DNA of 64,000 nucleotides from Rutpela maculata (GCA_936432065.2 OW386288.2:16852706-16916705); one strand, 5' to 3'. Counted from the first letter of the stretch, positions 11,700 to 24,389 are shown. The notes: generated from the letters alone by a model not told the origin. Numbers and translations: made by a program.

Positions 11700-13250
11700 G
11701 TGTTGAAAAACGAAGTTTTTCCAAATTACACGGGAGAGATCGAGACACCTTTATGTCTTGTTTTAGAAACCTGCATTACTCCAGTCAAATAGGGAAAATT
11801 AAAGAGAAAATACTGATAAAGTTGTGAAACTTGGCAGAGATGTTCACTAAGGTCCATTGTTAAACATACTAAAAGTCTCCAACTTCATCTCTTGCGCTCG
11901 TGTCGCCATCTTGGAAAAATGGTGCTCCGATTAAGTTTTTTGCTGGTATCTCTCTAACCATATTAACTATTAAAGATATCGCAGTTATGCTTCCTATATA
12001 AAATAAAGCTTATAAAATTCTTTACAAAAAATGAAATACACGTTTTTTTCGTATCTATTATTAGAATCTTTGGAAATACGTAAATTGCATTTGATGGACA
12101 CATTTCTAAAACCGTAAATATCACTAGTAGAGAAAATAAAATTCATATTCTAAAATTTCAAATACCTTTAAAATATCCGTCGTATGTCCGTCTTTCTCTC
12201 TGTAAGGCACGTTTTTGTGAGTATGATAACTTAGAAAAGTTCAGTTTTATCGAAATTTAGATAGTAAGTTAAGTTAGTGTTAGGTAGATATTGTGTATGT
12301 TTCTTATGTTTCTTATGTTTGTTGGGTATTTTGTCACTGTAAAAATATTTAAAAATAAGAAAGGAAGAACCCTATTGAAAAAAATGTTGAAGAAAATCAG
12401 TAAATATAAAAGTTATGAAACATTTTATTTAAAAAAAAAGCACGTGAAGAGAGTGTTGATAAGATTAAGACCTTTGGTAAGATTCTATAAATACAGAGAC
12501 TAACCAACTAAGTAAGTTAGAGTACTAACCAACGTTTCGACAATCAAGGTGGTATCATCGGGATATTATTAAAATTGCAAATATGGCACTTAAAACTATA
12601 ATTTTATCAAAGATTATCTTCACGTGTATTTTTTTCATAAAATGTTTTATAACCTTATATTTACTGATCGATTTTTCTTCCTCTAGCTAACACTAATGTA
12701 TTTTCCAAATCTCAATAAAATCGGACTTTTCCCTTTTAAGTTATTTAGCTTAAAAAACATGACGGACGGATAGGCAGACAGACAGAGGAACGGAATGACA
12801 GAAAGGCAGACATTTTGAAAGTTGTTGCGAATTCTATGACTAACATAATGATACGATATTTTTTTTCTCTACGAGCCATATTTACAATTTTTGAAATGTG
12901 TCGATGAAATGCATTATACTCTTTGCTTTCATATTTCCAAAGAGTATTTATAATAGTAGATACGAAAAAAATACATATAACATTTTTTGTAGAGAATTTT
13001 ATAAGCATTATTTTTTATATAAACGTAATTTCGATATCGCTAATGGTTAGAGAGATATAAAACAGTTTGAGTTGAGGACTTTTAGTATGTTTAATAGTAA
13101 ACCTTAATGCACATATTTGCCAAGTTTCCAAACTTTATCAGTTTTTTCCATCAAACGTCGAAAATTGTTCAAGTTTGATTGGGCTGTTTCTTTAGGTTCA
13201 TATTTTTCAAAAAACGCCCATACAACAAGATAGGCTTTCTCCTATATTTT
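11700..13250. repeat. Imperfect foldback of about 1.5 kb (RepE family)
   Basis: The left arm (about 11780-12240) and right arm (about 12730-13190, inverted) share blocks in mirror order: ACTGATAAAGTT, AAACATACTAAAAGTC, ATCTCTCTAACCAT, GCTTATAAAATTC, TTTTTTCGTATCTA and a GGACACATTTCTAAAA-like block. An inner pair (12401-12465 and 12614-12668) shares CACGTGAAG...CAGTAAATATAA. The arms have diverged considerably, so the element is old. Open frames in it (12291-12503, 12745-13008) follow the repeat rather than any known protein. A third relative lies at 24390-24620. Confidence 0.62.
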
Positions 13251-15112
13251 TTACCAAGAAATCATCTTCCGATAAGACAATCGCTAAATATACAGATCAA
13301 AAAGTTTGAATGGGGAGAAGAAAGTCACCAATCCATTTTGCCTCATTATTGAATTTACTCGTGATAGATAACATGAAATAACGATTTTTATTGATATTAA
13401 ATCAGTATAGTACATTAGTTGAGAAAAATACTACTTTTTAAGCAGTATACTTATATTTTTGGACTTGCTTATTACGAATCTGAAGTCGAAACAAAAAAAT
13501 CAAAATTACGACTTGAATATGGCGGGATGAAATTTTTTCTAAAACAAAACAAAATGGCGACGTTTTTATCAAGTAAGTGTGAATTTTGAATAATTCCACC
13601 ATTGGTGCATGCATTTAGACTGTGGTACCTCAAGTGGCAACAAATATATGCTACCCTTGCATTCATTTATTCGGCGTAAAAAGTCCACATTTTATAAATG
13701 TGAAAAAATAAATACATATGATGCTATTTTAAAAGCCAAACAAAACTGCAAAGCATAGTTTTAATTATCTCCAGATGATGTTGTCTTGAGTGGCGAAATG
13801 TGCATTGAATATAGTATTCGAATGTAGTGTAAAATGTCTTGGTGTATGCCAAAACTAAACTTAAAAATAAATGGAAGGTTCATATAAATATGCGGTCCTT
13901 AATCAGACATATATGAAAGTGATGGACGACGAAATATAATTTGGTTGTAAGGAAGCAAGCACCACTGTCTATAATTATTGCAAAGAGCAATTAAGTCCCT
14001 TATTTGTCAGTAAGCTCAAACAAATAGAATAATCAAGAAAACAATAATGACAGCGTTGCCTTTCAAGCCTGAAATATAGTAGGATGTTTGACCTAAATGG
14101 CCACACGAGTTATTATCATTTCTTAATATCAGCAAATAAAGCTGCTTCTTGTAATAACATGCTTAATTAGTAAGGAAATGGTAATTGTAACTCTACACAC
14201 CCTTCCGCGAAAGGGTTGGGAGCAAAAGCCGACCATTAAAATTAACTGGTATTGTTGTGCAGTTTCTCTGCTTTGAGTGTATATTTATGAATTTATTAAT
14301 CAATGGAAGGAGTATGAATTTCAGTCATTAAGGCCTTTTTCTTTCCTATATCAGAGATATAACAGGTTTTGTTTCGAAGTAGACAGTCGCAGAATAATTA
14401 TTAAAATTCGTGTTTCAATATTAGAACATTTACTTCTTCATGATTACTTGACCACAGCTTTAACGTTGTTGTTCTAGGTAGTCTAGTAAAATGACGTTCC
14501 ATTTCAAAACACTGATCACGTCCGTCATTTGGAAAAATGACCAAGTACCTCATCTCACAGCCCATAGTTAAGAAGATTAGATAGAATGAAAGGTTCGCGT
14601 ATATAAAGGCAACAGCGCCATCTGTCGAGTCACATGCGGAAACACTTGAATACGCACGTGCAGTCACAAACACCAAATATCCTCTTTAACTCACAACGCC
14701 ATAAAGTTTGGCAGATCTCAGACCTTAGGAAAGACAAACCGTAAATGCTTGGGAGTTAAATTGGGACTGGTTAAACTGAAGAAATAATTTTACAGAGCTG
14801 TTTCAAGTATTTTATTAGTTGCTACATGTTAATGAAACGTGGTACTCATCCGAGTAGGTGCAAGCGTATATGGCCTAAAATGCAGTCCCACCATCTTCTA
14901 GGCGAAAATTTACGCTATGGACTTTTGAGCTCGAGAATGCTTAAATAAGGCACACGTGGAGCAAGAATTTACATACTATCAAACAGCCAGACAGCACTTA
15001 AGGCTCTAAGTTTATTTGCTTTTGAATCCAAGATTGACTAGGAATATCTACAATAAAACAAATGGCAAGGAACGACAAGGTTACCTTGATGTTAGCCTCA
15101 GGGTATGAAGTA
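13251..15112. other. Non-coding stretch
   Basis: No gene is visible. GTATATAAAGGC near 14598, followed by ACAGCGCCATCTGTCGAGTC, looks like a TATA element with a possible start region, but no supported reading frame follows on either strand. AAAATGGCGACGTTTTTA near 13553 recurs near 1803. Confidence 0.35.
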
Positions 15113-15765
15113 AAACCGCTGCCCAAGGAATCACTACCTCCACATCCAGATTCTCTATCCAAGTCACTCACAACGAAAAAACTTTGTATGTGGAAATAAT
15201 TGTTTATGGAACTTTAATAATACAATATTTGAAATCCTCTATCCCAAAAACCCATAAAACGATACCCCACATCGGTAGTGGTGAGGGTGGTGATAGGGGG
15301 GTGGTAGTAGGGGTGGATGAAGTAAAAAAATATTTTGAGGTTTCTGGTTCTTGTACATGTACTAAATCACATTTTTTTTCATCCCCTTTAATAATGGGGT
15401 GGGGGTGGTAATGGAGGTGGCTAATGCCAAAAATTTTTTTGAGACCTTAGCTTCTCTTGTATATACTAAATACCAATTTTATGGACTCTTACCTACTTGA
15501 TTTACCCATTCACCCCAAATTTACCACAATTTACCCCCCAACCTTTCGACGGAACAAGATGAGAATATAATCTAGTTCCAGATCTCATTAAAATAGATAT
15601 GTGTACCAAATTTCAACTCAATATCTTAAACGGTTCCAGAGTAAACGTGCGCTCAAAAAAGTTATAGACAAACCGACAGACAGACAGACAGACAGACAGA
15701 ATTATTTATTCGCTCAAACTTAAAATCTCGACGTTTCATGACATTCTAAGCCTATTTGAACAAAA
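15113..15765 (+). repeat. RepB copy a (dispersed repeat)
   Basis: It starts at AAACCGCTGCCCAAGGAATC and ends near AATCTCGACGTTTCATGACA. The same order of blocks recurs at 18307 and, inverted, up to 19657: CACATCCAGATT, CATAAAACGAT, a G-rich GGTGGTAG region, TACTAAATACCAATTTT, TTCAACTCAATATCTTAAAC, GTTCCAGAGTAAACGTGCGC and an AGAC tetranucleotide run. It is non-coding. The element class is unknown. Confidence 0.75.
15672..15702. repeat. CAGA tetranucleotide run
   Basis: About six CAGA units inside RepB copy a. The other RepB copies carry shorter, interrupted versions at the same place. Confidence 0.85.
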
Positions 15766-15879
15766 TATTTTTAAAAACCAATCACATATTTTTGCAGATA
15801 TCAGAACACGTATATTGGAGCATTGATCAATACACATTATAGCTATATTTAGGCACAGCATACTTACACCTATTCATAA

Positions 15880-16390
15880 AAAACAAAAATAACGGTTTTT
15901 TCAAGCACTTCAAAAAAGGTTCCATGAGTTTCCCCGAAAAATGCATTGTTTTTTGGCAACTTCACGTTGAAACTTTCAATTTTGGCGTTTGACGAATAAG
16001 AACCAACCTTCAACAAGCTATTACTCCGTTTGTATTGGGACTACGGACACCATAAACCCACCACTCTATTTTTTTGTAAGCTACATTTTTACTAAGAATG
16101 ATTTTTTCGATAAAATACTTACTTTTTGAGTTATTCGCGAAAAACCGTCTGAAAACGTGGGTTTATTGGTTGAAAAATTGACACTTTCACTCGCGAATAA
16201 GTCGAAAAGTATTGACTTTCAGAAAAAACTTTATAGAACAAAAGTTGCTTAGAATTAGTCAATCTATCCATTTCAGGACTTATTTTCAATGAAACATTTT
16301 TCACCCCCTAGAAGGGATGGCATCCACGCCCAGGGTAAAAGCAACCCCCGGTACAGGGTCAACTTCGGAGTAAAGGGTAAGTAGAATATA
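15880..16390. repeat. Degenerate relative of the 58-61 kb foldback arm
   Basis: The order AAAAGTATTGACTTTCAGAA, AACAAAAGTTGCTTAGAATT, ATCTATC, a cysteine-codon-poor GAAGGGATGGCATCCACGCC block, then CCCAGGGTAAAAGCA parallels 60370-60530. It is therefore a diverged copy of the arm sequence of that element. The two halves around 16130 (GAGTTATTCGCGAAAAACC and CTCGCGAATAAGTCGAAAAG) are also roughly inverted to each other. It is non-coding. Confidence 0.5.
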
Positions 16391-16781
16391 AATCCAAATT
16401 TTTATGAAAATCGGTGCTGTTTTGCAAAATTATACGGGAAATAGGTCATTACCTGGACTAAAGGGAATGAAATACCAGACGACTTTGCAGGACAAGGCGT
16501 TAAATCATTATTCATCGAACCGGAGCTGTCTTGAGGGTCAACAAAATATCACACGATGGAGGAGGCAAGACTATGGAAGGATGGAAAATTATCTCACTGC
16601 AGTTTAACTCCAAATCAAAGATAAGCGAAAAACAAGCTATTCGCAAATAGTTACTCGATATCAGCAAACCAGAATTGAGGCTAATAGCAGGACTTTTCAC
16701 GGGACATCCTATTGAGATATCATCTCAAGAAAATGGGCAAAGCTAGAATGAAATGTGTCGCTTTAGTATCGAGGCAGAACA

Positions 16782-16960
16782 TTTGAGGTATATGAATATA
16801 TCGTTGATGTAAATAACAAAGAGTGGAGGCCCCAAGGCAGAGCCTTGGGGTACACCATGTTTGCTAGAAGAATATTTGAAGTTTTGTCATTTAAAAAAAC
16901 ACTATATCCTGTTATTAAGATAACTATTTAGAAGATCATGGATATCCTTTACTTTACATT
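16782..16960 (-). pseudogene. LINE reverse-transcriptase scrap around motif B
   Basis: Minus-strand translation gives KVKDIHDLLNSYLNNRI, a stop, and then HGVPQGSALGPPLFVIYIND, a canonical reverse-transcriptase motif B with the preceding linker. A premature stop (TAG) lies between the two blocks. Motifs A and C are not found nearby. A short dead LINE fragment. Confidence 0.65.
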
Positions 16961-17014
16961 TGGTAAAAACTTAATTTTAAAATTTTCAGAACTACGTACG
17001 TAGGTAATTTTAGT

Positions 17015-17258
17015 GGGTGTTGAGTAATGTGAAGGTATTCATTCCACTAAAGTTTAAATTGTCTAGAAATTCCGAGAGAGATTGTAAAATACCGTTGTCA
17101 TTATCTGATACAATTACTACATTAACGATAAACAATTCTCGAAATTTTTTTTGATCTGTGCAAGACAGTCCATTTGTGAGTTTCTTAAAATATATCGAAT
17201 TGTCTTCTGCAGACAGGCGTAAAATTAACGTACAGGTGTCAAATACAAAAGCTTACTC
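17015..17258 (-). other. Stop-free coding-like stretch, unidentified
   Basis: The minus strand is open for about 81 codons without stops (FDTCTLILRLSAEDNSIYF ... SEFLDNLNFSG ... stop), which is long for this composition and has mixed rather than low-complexity residues. It lies just upstream, in reading direction, of the reverse-transcriptase scrap at 16782-16960, so it could be another part of that LINE. I do not recognise a domain. Chance is possible. Confidence 0.25.
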
Positions 17259-18306
17259 ATGCCACAGAATCATGAAAAATAAAAATATAAGTTAAAACTG
17301 TTATCATGTATTCTTTATATAGTTTTTCTTTGTTTTATTTCTTTAAATACCCTGTTACAAAGTAGATTTCCTAGACATTAATGATGATGGCAATAATTCC
17401 CTATACATGTCAATTATACATTTAATAAAGAAGTTTTTTTCAATTTACATTTAAGGGAAAATAATTACCCCTCAGACTAATTACGTTTGAGGAAGTATTT
17501 AATAAGGGAAAGAGAAATGTAAAAAATTCATTGGCGAGATGAAATTTATTTTAAAAATTCTCAAATCAGAGCTGTCCCCAGTGACGAATTAATTAAGTCC
17601 CCGAACATAAAACTGCGAACTTTAAAAAATGAAGTCGTAACATCGACGTTCCCCTTTTCCTTTTTAAATTAGTAGAAAAACGTAACATTTCTTCCTTCAT
17701 TAACTCTCCCTGAGCTAATTTGGAAAGAATTTGCACCCCAAGAACATTCCGATCTCGTATTAAACGAGCACGAATTTTTCCTTTTGCCTCGGCATATTGG
17801 TTTGTACTGAGAAATCTCCGAATAATTCATTTCAGACAGGATTGATTCACATTTTAAAAGTTTGGAAAAATCGTAAGCTTGATTAAAAATTCCTAATGTA
17901 CTTTTTATAGCGGTTCTCGTCTAACTGCCAAGGATAATTTAAAATATTACGAATTTGAAGTGATAATATCATAAAATAGTTACATTTTTTAATCAGCTAA
18001 CGGTGAGTAAAATACATATGGAAGTCTACGACATGTGTGTGAGTGTTTGGTCTGACTGCACATAAACCAACCTAGTCTCTTTGTACATGAATACATAAAA
18101 CTTTTGTTCTTATTTAATATTCAAATATCATTTTCATTATTCTAAATTTCCCTATTTATAAAGTCTACAACATGAAATCATATCTCTAACAATAGTCAGC
18201 CAGGTAGGATTTTATTGTAATATGCTGTTTTTGGTTGTCTTTGCCTAATATTAGTATGCCCAGGTTAGAAATCGTTATTATTGGCAATTATTACACAAGA
18301 AACTAA
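17259..18306. other. AT-rich stretch, nothing identified
   Basis: No gene or repeat is supported. CTAGACATTAATGATGATGG and similar text show no partner in the window. Confidence 0.4.
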
Positions 18307-18916
18307 AAAACCGCTGCCCAAGGAATCACTAGTTCCACATCCAGATTTTCTATCCAAGTCTCTCACAATAAAAACAAAATGTATGTGGTAATAATTGTTT
18401 ATAGAACTTTAATAATATAATATTTGAAATCATCTACCCCAAAAACCCATAAAACGATATGCCACATCGTTAGTGAGGGTGGGGGTGGTGGAAGAGGGGT
18501 GGTAGTGGGGGTGGATAAAGTAAAAAAAATGTTGAGGCCTTTGGTTCTTGTACACACACTAAATGATAATTTTATTTTTTCACCCACTTTAATAATGGGG
18601 TTGGAGTGCCAAATTTTTGACAAATAAGTTTCTCCTATATATACTAAATACCAATTTTGTGGACTCTTACTTGCTTGATTTACCTATTTACCCCCATTTA
18701 CCCTATTTACCCTCCAACCCTTCAACGGAATAAGATCAAAATATAATCTAGTTCCAGATCTCGTTAAAATACATACGTATACCAAATTTCAAGTCAATAT
18801 CTTAAACGGTTCCAGAGTAAACGTGCGCACAAAAAAAGTTACAGACCGACCGACCGACAGAGAGACAGAATTATTTTTCTGCTCAAACTTAAAATCTCGA
18901 CGTTTCATGACATCTG
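18307..18916 (+). repeat. RepB copy b
   Basis: It has the same block order as copy a, from AACCGCTGCCCAAGGAATCA to CTCGACGTTTCATGACAT. It is the left arm of a head-to-head pair with copy c. The G-rich region reads GTGGGGGTGGATAAAG and the tetranucleotide region is GACCGACCGACAGAGAGACA, diverged from copy a. Confidence 0.78.
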
Positions 18917-19021
18917 AACAATAAACATTTCCACTGGATGAGGAAGTAATTGGGTGCCTATTATAATTACTTCCACATCCAGTGGAAGTATAGTAACGAC
19001 AAAAAAATTATTGAAAGTTTT
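18917..19021. repeat. Spacer of the RepB inverted pair with a CTTCCAC/GTGGAAG hairpin
   Basis: The spacer contains CTTCCACATCCAGTGGAAG near 18971, which folds on itself. A similar CTTCCACCCACATCCAGTGGAAG-type sequence lies just beyond the outer end of copy c, near 19699-19721. These may be the true termini of the repeat family. Confidence 0.5.
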
Positions 19022-19657
19022 TACTGTTCAAATAGGTTTAAAATGTCATGAAATGTCGAGATTTTAAATTTGAGCGAAAAAAAATTCTGTCTGTCTGTCG
19101 GTCTGTAACTCTTCTTGTGCGCACGTTTACTCTGGAACCGTTTAAGATATTGACTTGACATTTAGTACACGTATGTACTTGTATGTATGTAACGGTATCT
19201 AGAACTAAATTATATTTTCATCTCATTCCGTCGAAGGCTTGGGGGGGGGGGGGGGGCTAAAAGGGGGTAAATAGGTAAATTAAGCAGGTAAGAGTCCATA
19301 AAAATGGTATTTAGTGTATACAAGAGAAGCTAAGGTTTCAAAAAAATTTTTGGCATTAGCCACCCCTATTACAACCCCTACCCCATTATTAAAGGCGATG
19401 AAAAAAAATGTGATTTAGTGTGTTTACAAGAACCAAAAGCCTCAAAAATAATAATCCACCCCCACGATCACCCCCATATCACCACCCCCACCCACTACCG
19501 CGTGGGATATCGTTTTATGTTTTTTTTTGGGTTAGACGATTTCAAATATTATATTATTAAAGTTCTATAAACAATTATTTCCATATACAAAATTTTTTCG
19601 TTATGAGACTTGGAGAGAAAATCTGGATGTGGAAGTAGTAAATCCTTGGGCAGCGTT
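19022..19657 (-). repeat. RepB copy c, inverted
   Basis: The blocks of copy b appear in reverse complement, from TGTCATGAAATGTCGAG to CCTTGGGCAGCG. A run of about 16 G sits at 19241-19256. With copy b it forms a 1.35-kb inverted pair separated by about 105 bp. Confidence 0.78.
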
Positions 19658-19721
19658 TTTTTTTTTAGGCTTTCTGTACTATAAACATACTTATTACTTC
19701 CACCCACATCCAGTGGAAGTA

Positions 19722-22249
19722 TAGTATACAATTCCTAGCCATGACTAAGAAACTAACTAACTAAAAGTATTCTTTCGAATAAAGAAAATTTCATCAAAAT
19801 CGAACCAACCGTCTGTTGGTCTGTATGTACATTTTAAAAAAATTAGGGATTATGGAATACTATCCCAAGGTGCTAAAACAAATATGATAATTTTAGCATC
19901 AGTGTACCATAATTTAAAAAAAATAAAAAAGAGCATTCTATTTTCTTCAGTGTTCCCATTGTCAGATTCTGTTCCAATTTATTCCACGTTTATGTTCCTG
20001 TAGTATCTATAATTTAGTTAAAAAAAAATTGAATCGATTATACCGTTCAATAGATTAGAGAAAAATTATTTTCGAAAATTTTCGATTTTTTTTTACTCGA
20101 AAACGGTTCAATATTAAGGGCTAAAATTTCGCAAAATTATAAGTGACATTGACAACAATTCGAGCAAAAAAATTCACAATTTTTCGCAAAGATGCAATCA
20201 GAGAGGGACATTGAAAATTATAAAGTTAGATTTTTAAGAGTTACCAGGCAACCTATAGCTTTAGTAATCTTGTCTACGTCATGCTGTAATCAGCCGTTAC
20301 TAGGTAACCTATAACTATAGTAACCTTGTCTACGTCATGCTGCAAATGCAACAAGCACTGTTTACGAATTCGGGCCCCATATATAATATAGGAAACTAAA
20401 AACATTTTCAATATCAAAAATGAGCACCATATTAACCGACTATGGCTTTGTACCAAAATAATTATAAACTTCAAATATTTATAATTTTTGTAAAGTAGAA
20501 ATTCAAAGTATTTTATGATGATTGAAATTTCAGGGTTTTACTCAAATTGCTTGGATTTACTGACTTCAAGGTTTCCAGGACCACTTTTTGGATTTCCTAA
20601 CTTTTCCAGGTATCCACGTTTTTCCAGGTTAATGGTAATACTGATTTTGTAATATAAATGCAAAATGCTGTTCTCTGTATTTATTAAGTGTCCTGTCATT
20701 TGTATAAGCTCTAGGATTAATAAAATAATTAATTAACCTTCTTTAATTTTTGCACATTCTTTTAAGCAAGACGTACATTGGGTATTTACAAAAACGGATT
20801 GATATATTCTGAATGACAGTCAAAGACATGTCCATAAACTCTTTTGGAATGACAAATTGTAAGCTAACATCACACTGAAATAACTGGCCTCAAATCTATT
20901 ACCAAAAAAGGACAAATTAGAACGAGATTAGACATAAATTATGCATATGGCATATCAATAAACACCATAAAACTTGTTTTATATCATCATTATTCAGCTG
21001 GTTTGCTTTCTCTGATAATCCCAAAGCTGTGATAATAGCTAATTGTCATTCTGCCTCAATCGAAAAAAAAATATTGTCTATATTTTATCAGATTACAGAA
21101 CAGTAGTGATATACGTTTATCTCTTCGGGTAATCCATATACAAATTAATAAAATTGTTATTGATAACGCAGAAAACAATAAAATATAAATACGATATTGT
21201 ATTTATTAAGGTCTTATCGCCGAATGGGGGAAACCGGATAATGCAACAAGTCTACCGTTTTCTAAAGTGCTCAAAACCAGTCTACCTAAGAAGGGTAACT
21301 ATACCTTAAGTAGTACACCAAAAGAATGGAAATAATTCAGGATGATACAACAGTACATACAGTATTGGTCTGTGATAGAATAGATGGCCCCAGTGGAGAC
21401 AAGAATTAAAAGTCGAAATTAGCAGAGAGAACATAATTAGCATAAAGATTAGAAACGAGAGTAACTGAGAGATGGTGTGCCATTTTGTTAAAAAGGTGCT
21501 TTAGAGGAAAAGAATTGATGAGAGGGAAATAGAACAAGCTAAAACTGTAAATTAAAGAGGAAAAAGAAAATAGAGGTGAAGTAGCACCATAAAGGAAAGG
21601 ACGACCGACTGATGCTATGTCACTTCGTGACGATTCCGGGGAATCCCATGGTGAGAGAAAAGCTGGTAATTTTAGTTCGTAAAAGATCTACACGACAGCG
21701 TTAGAAATCATACGCATGGTGTCCATGAGGATTTCTCCCCACAAAAAAAAACAGCTTCTGTTATAATAAAAACACAATCAATCCTTAGTGGTTGCTAAAA
21801 GTATTTGAAATTTGTTTCGTATGTTTCTATAAAGTCATATCAATAATCTTATACTGAAACTATGTGGTTTCTTGAAGAATGCTCTTCTGTTACTGATTTG
21901 GTGTACGAGAAACACAATTTATTAGCCCTGGCTAATACATTGAATACTTGATCGAAGCCAAGTAGATGTTAACTATACTGACTTCTCCAAGCATTTAATA
22001 GACTGACTGGACAATGATTTACTGTTGTGGAGAGAGGAGGGCAGATCCTCCAAAGCATGTAAAATAACTTTTTCTAGGACTGCTAAAAAAACCGTATTTT
22101 TGTTTTGCGCATAAAACAAATGCTTATGATAATAGTGGAAAAAGGTAAAATCGTGAAAATGTAACATGTTTCACTCTGGCGTATAGTCATATGACAATAG
22201 TGCATTGAAAACCATTCATGATCCAAACAAGTTGCGCACGCGTCACTTT
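19722..22249. other. Long non-coding stretch
   Basis: Apart from a short tandem duplication (20243-20345) I see nothing structured. The text at 21200-21660 is less AT-rich (GAAACCGG, CGTGACGATTCCGGGGAATC) but has many stops in all frames. Confidence 0.35.
20243..20345. repeat. Tandem duplication of about 52 bp
   Basis: Two units share GGYAACCTATARCT, TAGTAA, CTTGTCTACGTCATGCTG. The identical CTTGTCTACGTCATGCTG blocks lie about 58 bp apart, so the duplication is fairly recent. Confidence 0.7.
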
Positions 22250-22655
22250 AGCGTCGCATTTCTCTTACTTCACATTCTTGCCACTGTACTTTGAATTTGT
22301 AGATATTGAGGGGCAACGGCGGATTCGTGTGATGATTGTGTGTGATATAATTTAAATAATTTTAATTATCTGTAACTTTATGTTATTATATGTAATATGT
22401 TGTTTTTTATGGTGTATGTTATATTATATATTCAAGTCACATCCAATGTTTGTTATATACTTGTGATTTTATGTTACTTACTATCTAAGTCTTTGACTAT
22501 ATTAGGACTATATCCTAATGTTAGATGTTAGTCTTTTTTATTTATAGTTGTTTATATTCTTTTATTTGACATGTCAAAACACCACGGTGTAATTTCTTTT
22601 TGACAAATAAAATTATTTTTATTACTATTATTATTATTATTATTATTAATCTCCC
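22250..22655 (+). mobile_element. Probable LINE 3' untranslated end
   Basis: AT-rich text ends in TGACAAATAAAATTATTTTT followed by an ATT trinucleotide run (22618-22650). This matches the pattern at the end of the minus-strand LINE at 3138, with a polyadenylation-like signal and a trinucleotide tail. No coding sequence is left, so only the 3' end inserted or survived. Confidence 0.45.
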
Positions 22656-22955
22656 AACTAAACGCTTTTCTGTGACGTCACGCTATTTGAGGAGTTTCAA
22701 GAGAATGAGAAGACCATACATGTTTATTTAGATTATGACTGAAGTTGTCTCTCTCGGTTTAGAATATATATTTGTGTTTCGACGTTTAAGGTAGTACTAT
22801 CGGTCTTAGAATTAATGTTCAGAAATTAATAAAATTCGGCATATTAGTAGATTATGGTAAGATAATGATCCAATTAAATTTTTGAAGAGCTGCAGAGAAC
22901 CAGTAAAAAAATATTGACATTTGAAATTTGATGCTTTTAACATTGAAAAATCACA

Positions 22956-23260
22956 AGTTTTATCATATTTTACAAAAAGTACCGTTCAGGTTTCAATTAA
23001 AAAGGAGAAAACCAGAGAAAATAATATACAAAACATTTTAGACACTTAAAAGTACAGCTTTAAAGCATATGATAGTAGTAATTATTAGCAAATAAACATT
23101 GATCCTTATGAGAAATCCATGTTTCATCATATTTTACAAAAAGTACCGTTCAGATTTCAATTAAAAAGAAGAGAGAAAATAATATACAAAACATTTTAGA
23201 CTCTTAAAAGTACAGCTTCAGAGAATGTGATAGTAGAAATTAGCGAATAAATGTTAAAAG
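22956..23260. repeat. Tandem duplication of about 165 bp
   Basis: Two units share TCATATTTTACAAAAAGTAC, CGTTCAG.TTTCAATTAAAAA, ATAATATACAAAACATTTTA and TTAAAAGTACAGCTT in the same order, starting near 22968 and 23133. Small deletions distinguish them. Confidence 0.75.
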
Positions 23261-23484
23261 TCTACTTTTTATGTCGTAGTTTATTAGACGTGGCAACGTC
23301 GTAAATTACAAATGTATGGAATATCAGACTGTAGGTTTCATAAAATTTTTTTATTAAAAATAACATGAACGATGCTTTATTAGCACATATTTATTAAATG
23401 TAATAAAATATGAATGACTAATAATGTTACAGATATTATTTCATTTTTTTAATAATTAATTTTAAAATAACGATTTCTTGGTTA

Positions 23485-23907
23485 TTTTTTTCTTTATTTT
23501 CTAAAAAATTAAAAATTCTCTGCAATATTTTTTTGTGTTTTGTAACTTCAACAACTCCATTCTCATCTTTCTCTAAAATGTTTAATAAACCAATATGTTT
23601 ATTTTTTTTATATGCATCTTCATCCGTCTTTTAATAAATTTAACCCTTTTATAGCAGTAGGCAAATTCTTCAAAAATTTTATTTTTTTTACAAGCATCGT
23701 CCCAACTTAAAAAAGAACCAAATAATCATTGGTAATGTTTGATTTGTTTAAAACTTGATCCAGCATGACTACGTCATGAAGAGCATCATGAGCTTTATCA
23801 CAATTTATGTTCAATTCTCTAGCAAGATTTTCTAACTTATTATCACCTTTCTTTGTTTTTCCAGTTTTTTTCTTTATTATAGGAAGTGAATCAGAATATC
23901 CAAGAAT
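23485..23907 (-). pseudogene. DEDDh (DnaQ-like) exonuclease fragment
   Basis: A minus-strand frame from 23907 to a stop at 23707 reads ILGYSDSLPIIKK, then KLENLARELNI, then KAHDALHDVVMLDQVL. The last block matches the Exo III motif of DEDDh exonucleases (H-x-A-x-x-D; here H-D-A-L-H-D), and the G-x-SDSLP start resembles the segment before Exo II/III in a family of mobile-element-linked exonucleases in arthropods and cnidarians. Coding-like text continues in shifted frames to about 23485 (HIGLLNILEKDENGVVEVTK). Exo I is missing and frames are broken, so it is a remnant. The family link rests on this motif alone. Confidence 0.45.
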
Positions 23908-24389
23908 TATTTATTTATTTAAATATATAAAATAAGGACAGTCATAGAGAGAATATTGTATAGTGTCTTTTTTTATTCATGGGATTGCCAACCGTGAAAA
24001 CAGTACCACTTTATAATAATGATAATATGAAAAATGTTATTTATAAAAAAAAATGAATAATTTTTAGACACAAGATAATTAAGAAATATCAAATGTTTCC
24101 CAAAATATAATATAAAATGCTGGCAAAATAAACGATTATTAAAACTAACCATCCTTTTTATTTTATATAATTTTTTTTATTCTTTAAAAATGTTTAATTA
24201 AAATCAATTATTATTAAAATAGTCATCTTTTTTGTTAAAATTAGTTTAATATTCATGTCTTGTGCCATTATCGATAGCCATTATCATCATTAACGCCATT
24301 ATCATCATCACCATTGCCACATCATCATATTCCTCATTCTCATCCTTATTGGCATCATTATCAGCATCATCTGATTCGTCTTTATGATA
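23908..24389. other. AT-rich stretch, nothing identified
   Basis: AT-rich with irregular CATCAT/ATTATC runs near 24260-24350, which give a histidine-rich open frame that is an artefact of the simple sequence. Confidence 0.4.

Noticed and set aside
14590..14660. TATA-type promoter
   Set aside because: GTATATAAAGG is well formed, but no supported transcript or frame follows and such motifs are common in AT-rich DNA.
15880..16390. Complete foldback element
   Set aside because: Only one arm-like block aligns with F2 and no outer ends were found, so it is listed as a degenerate relative.
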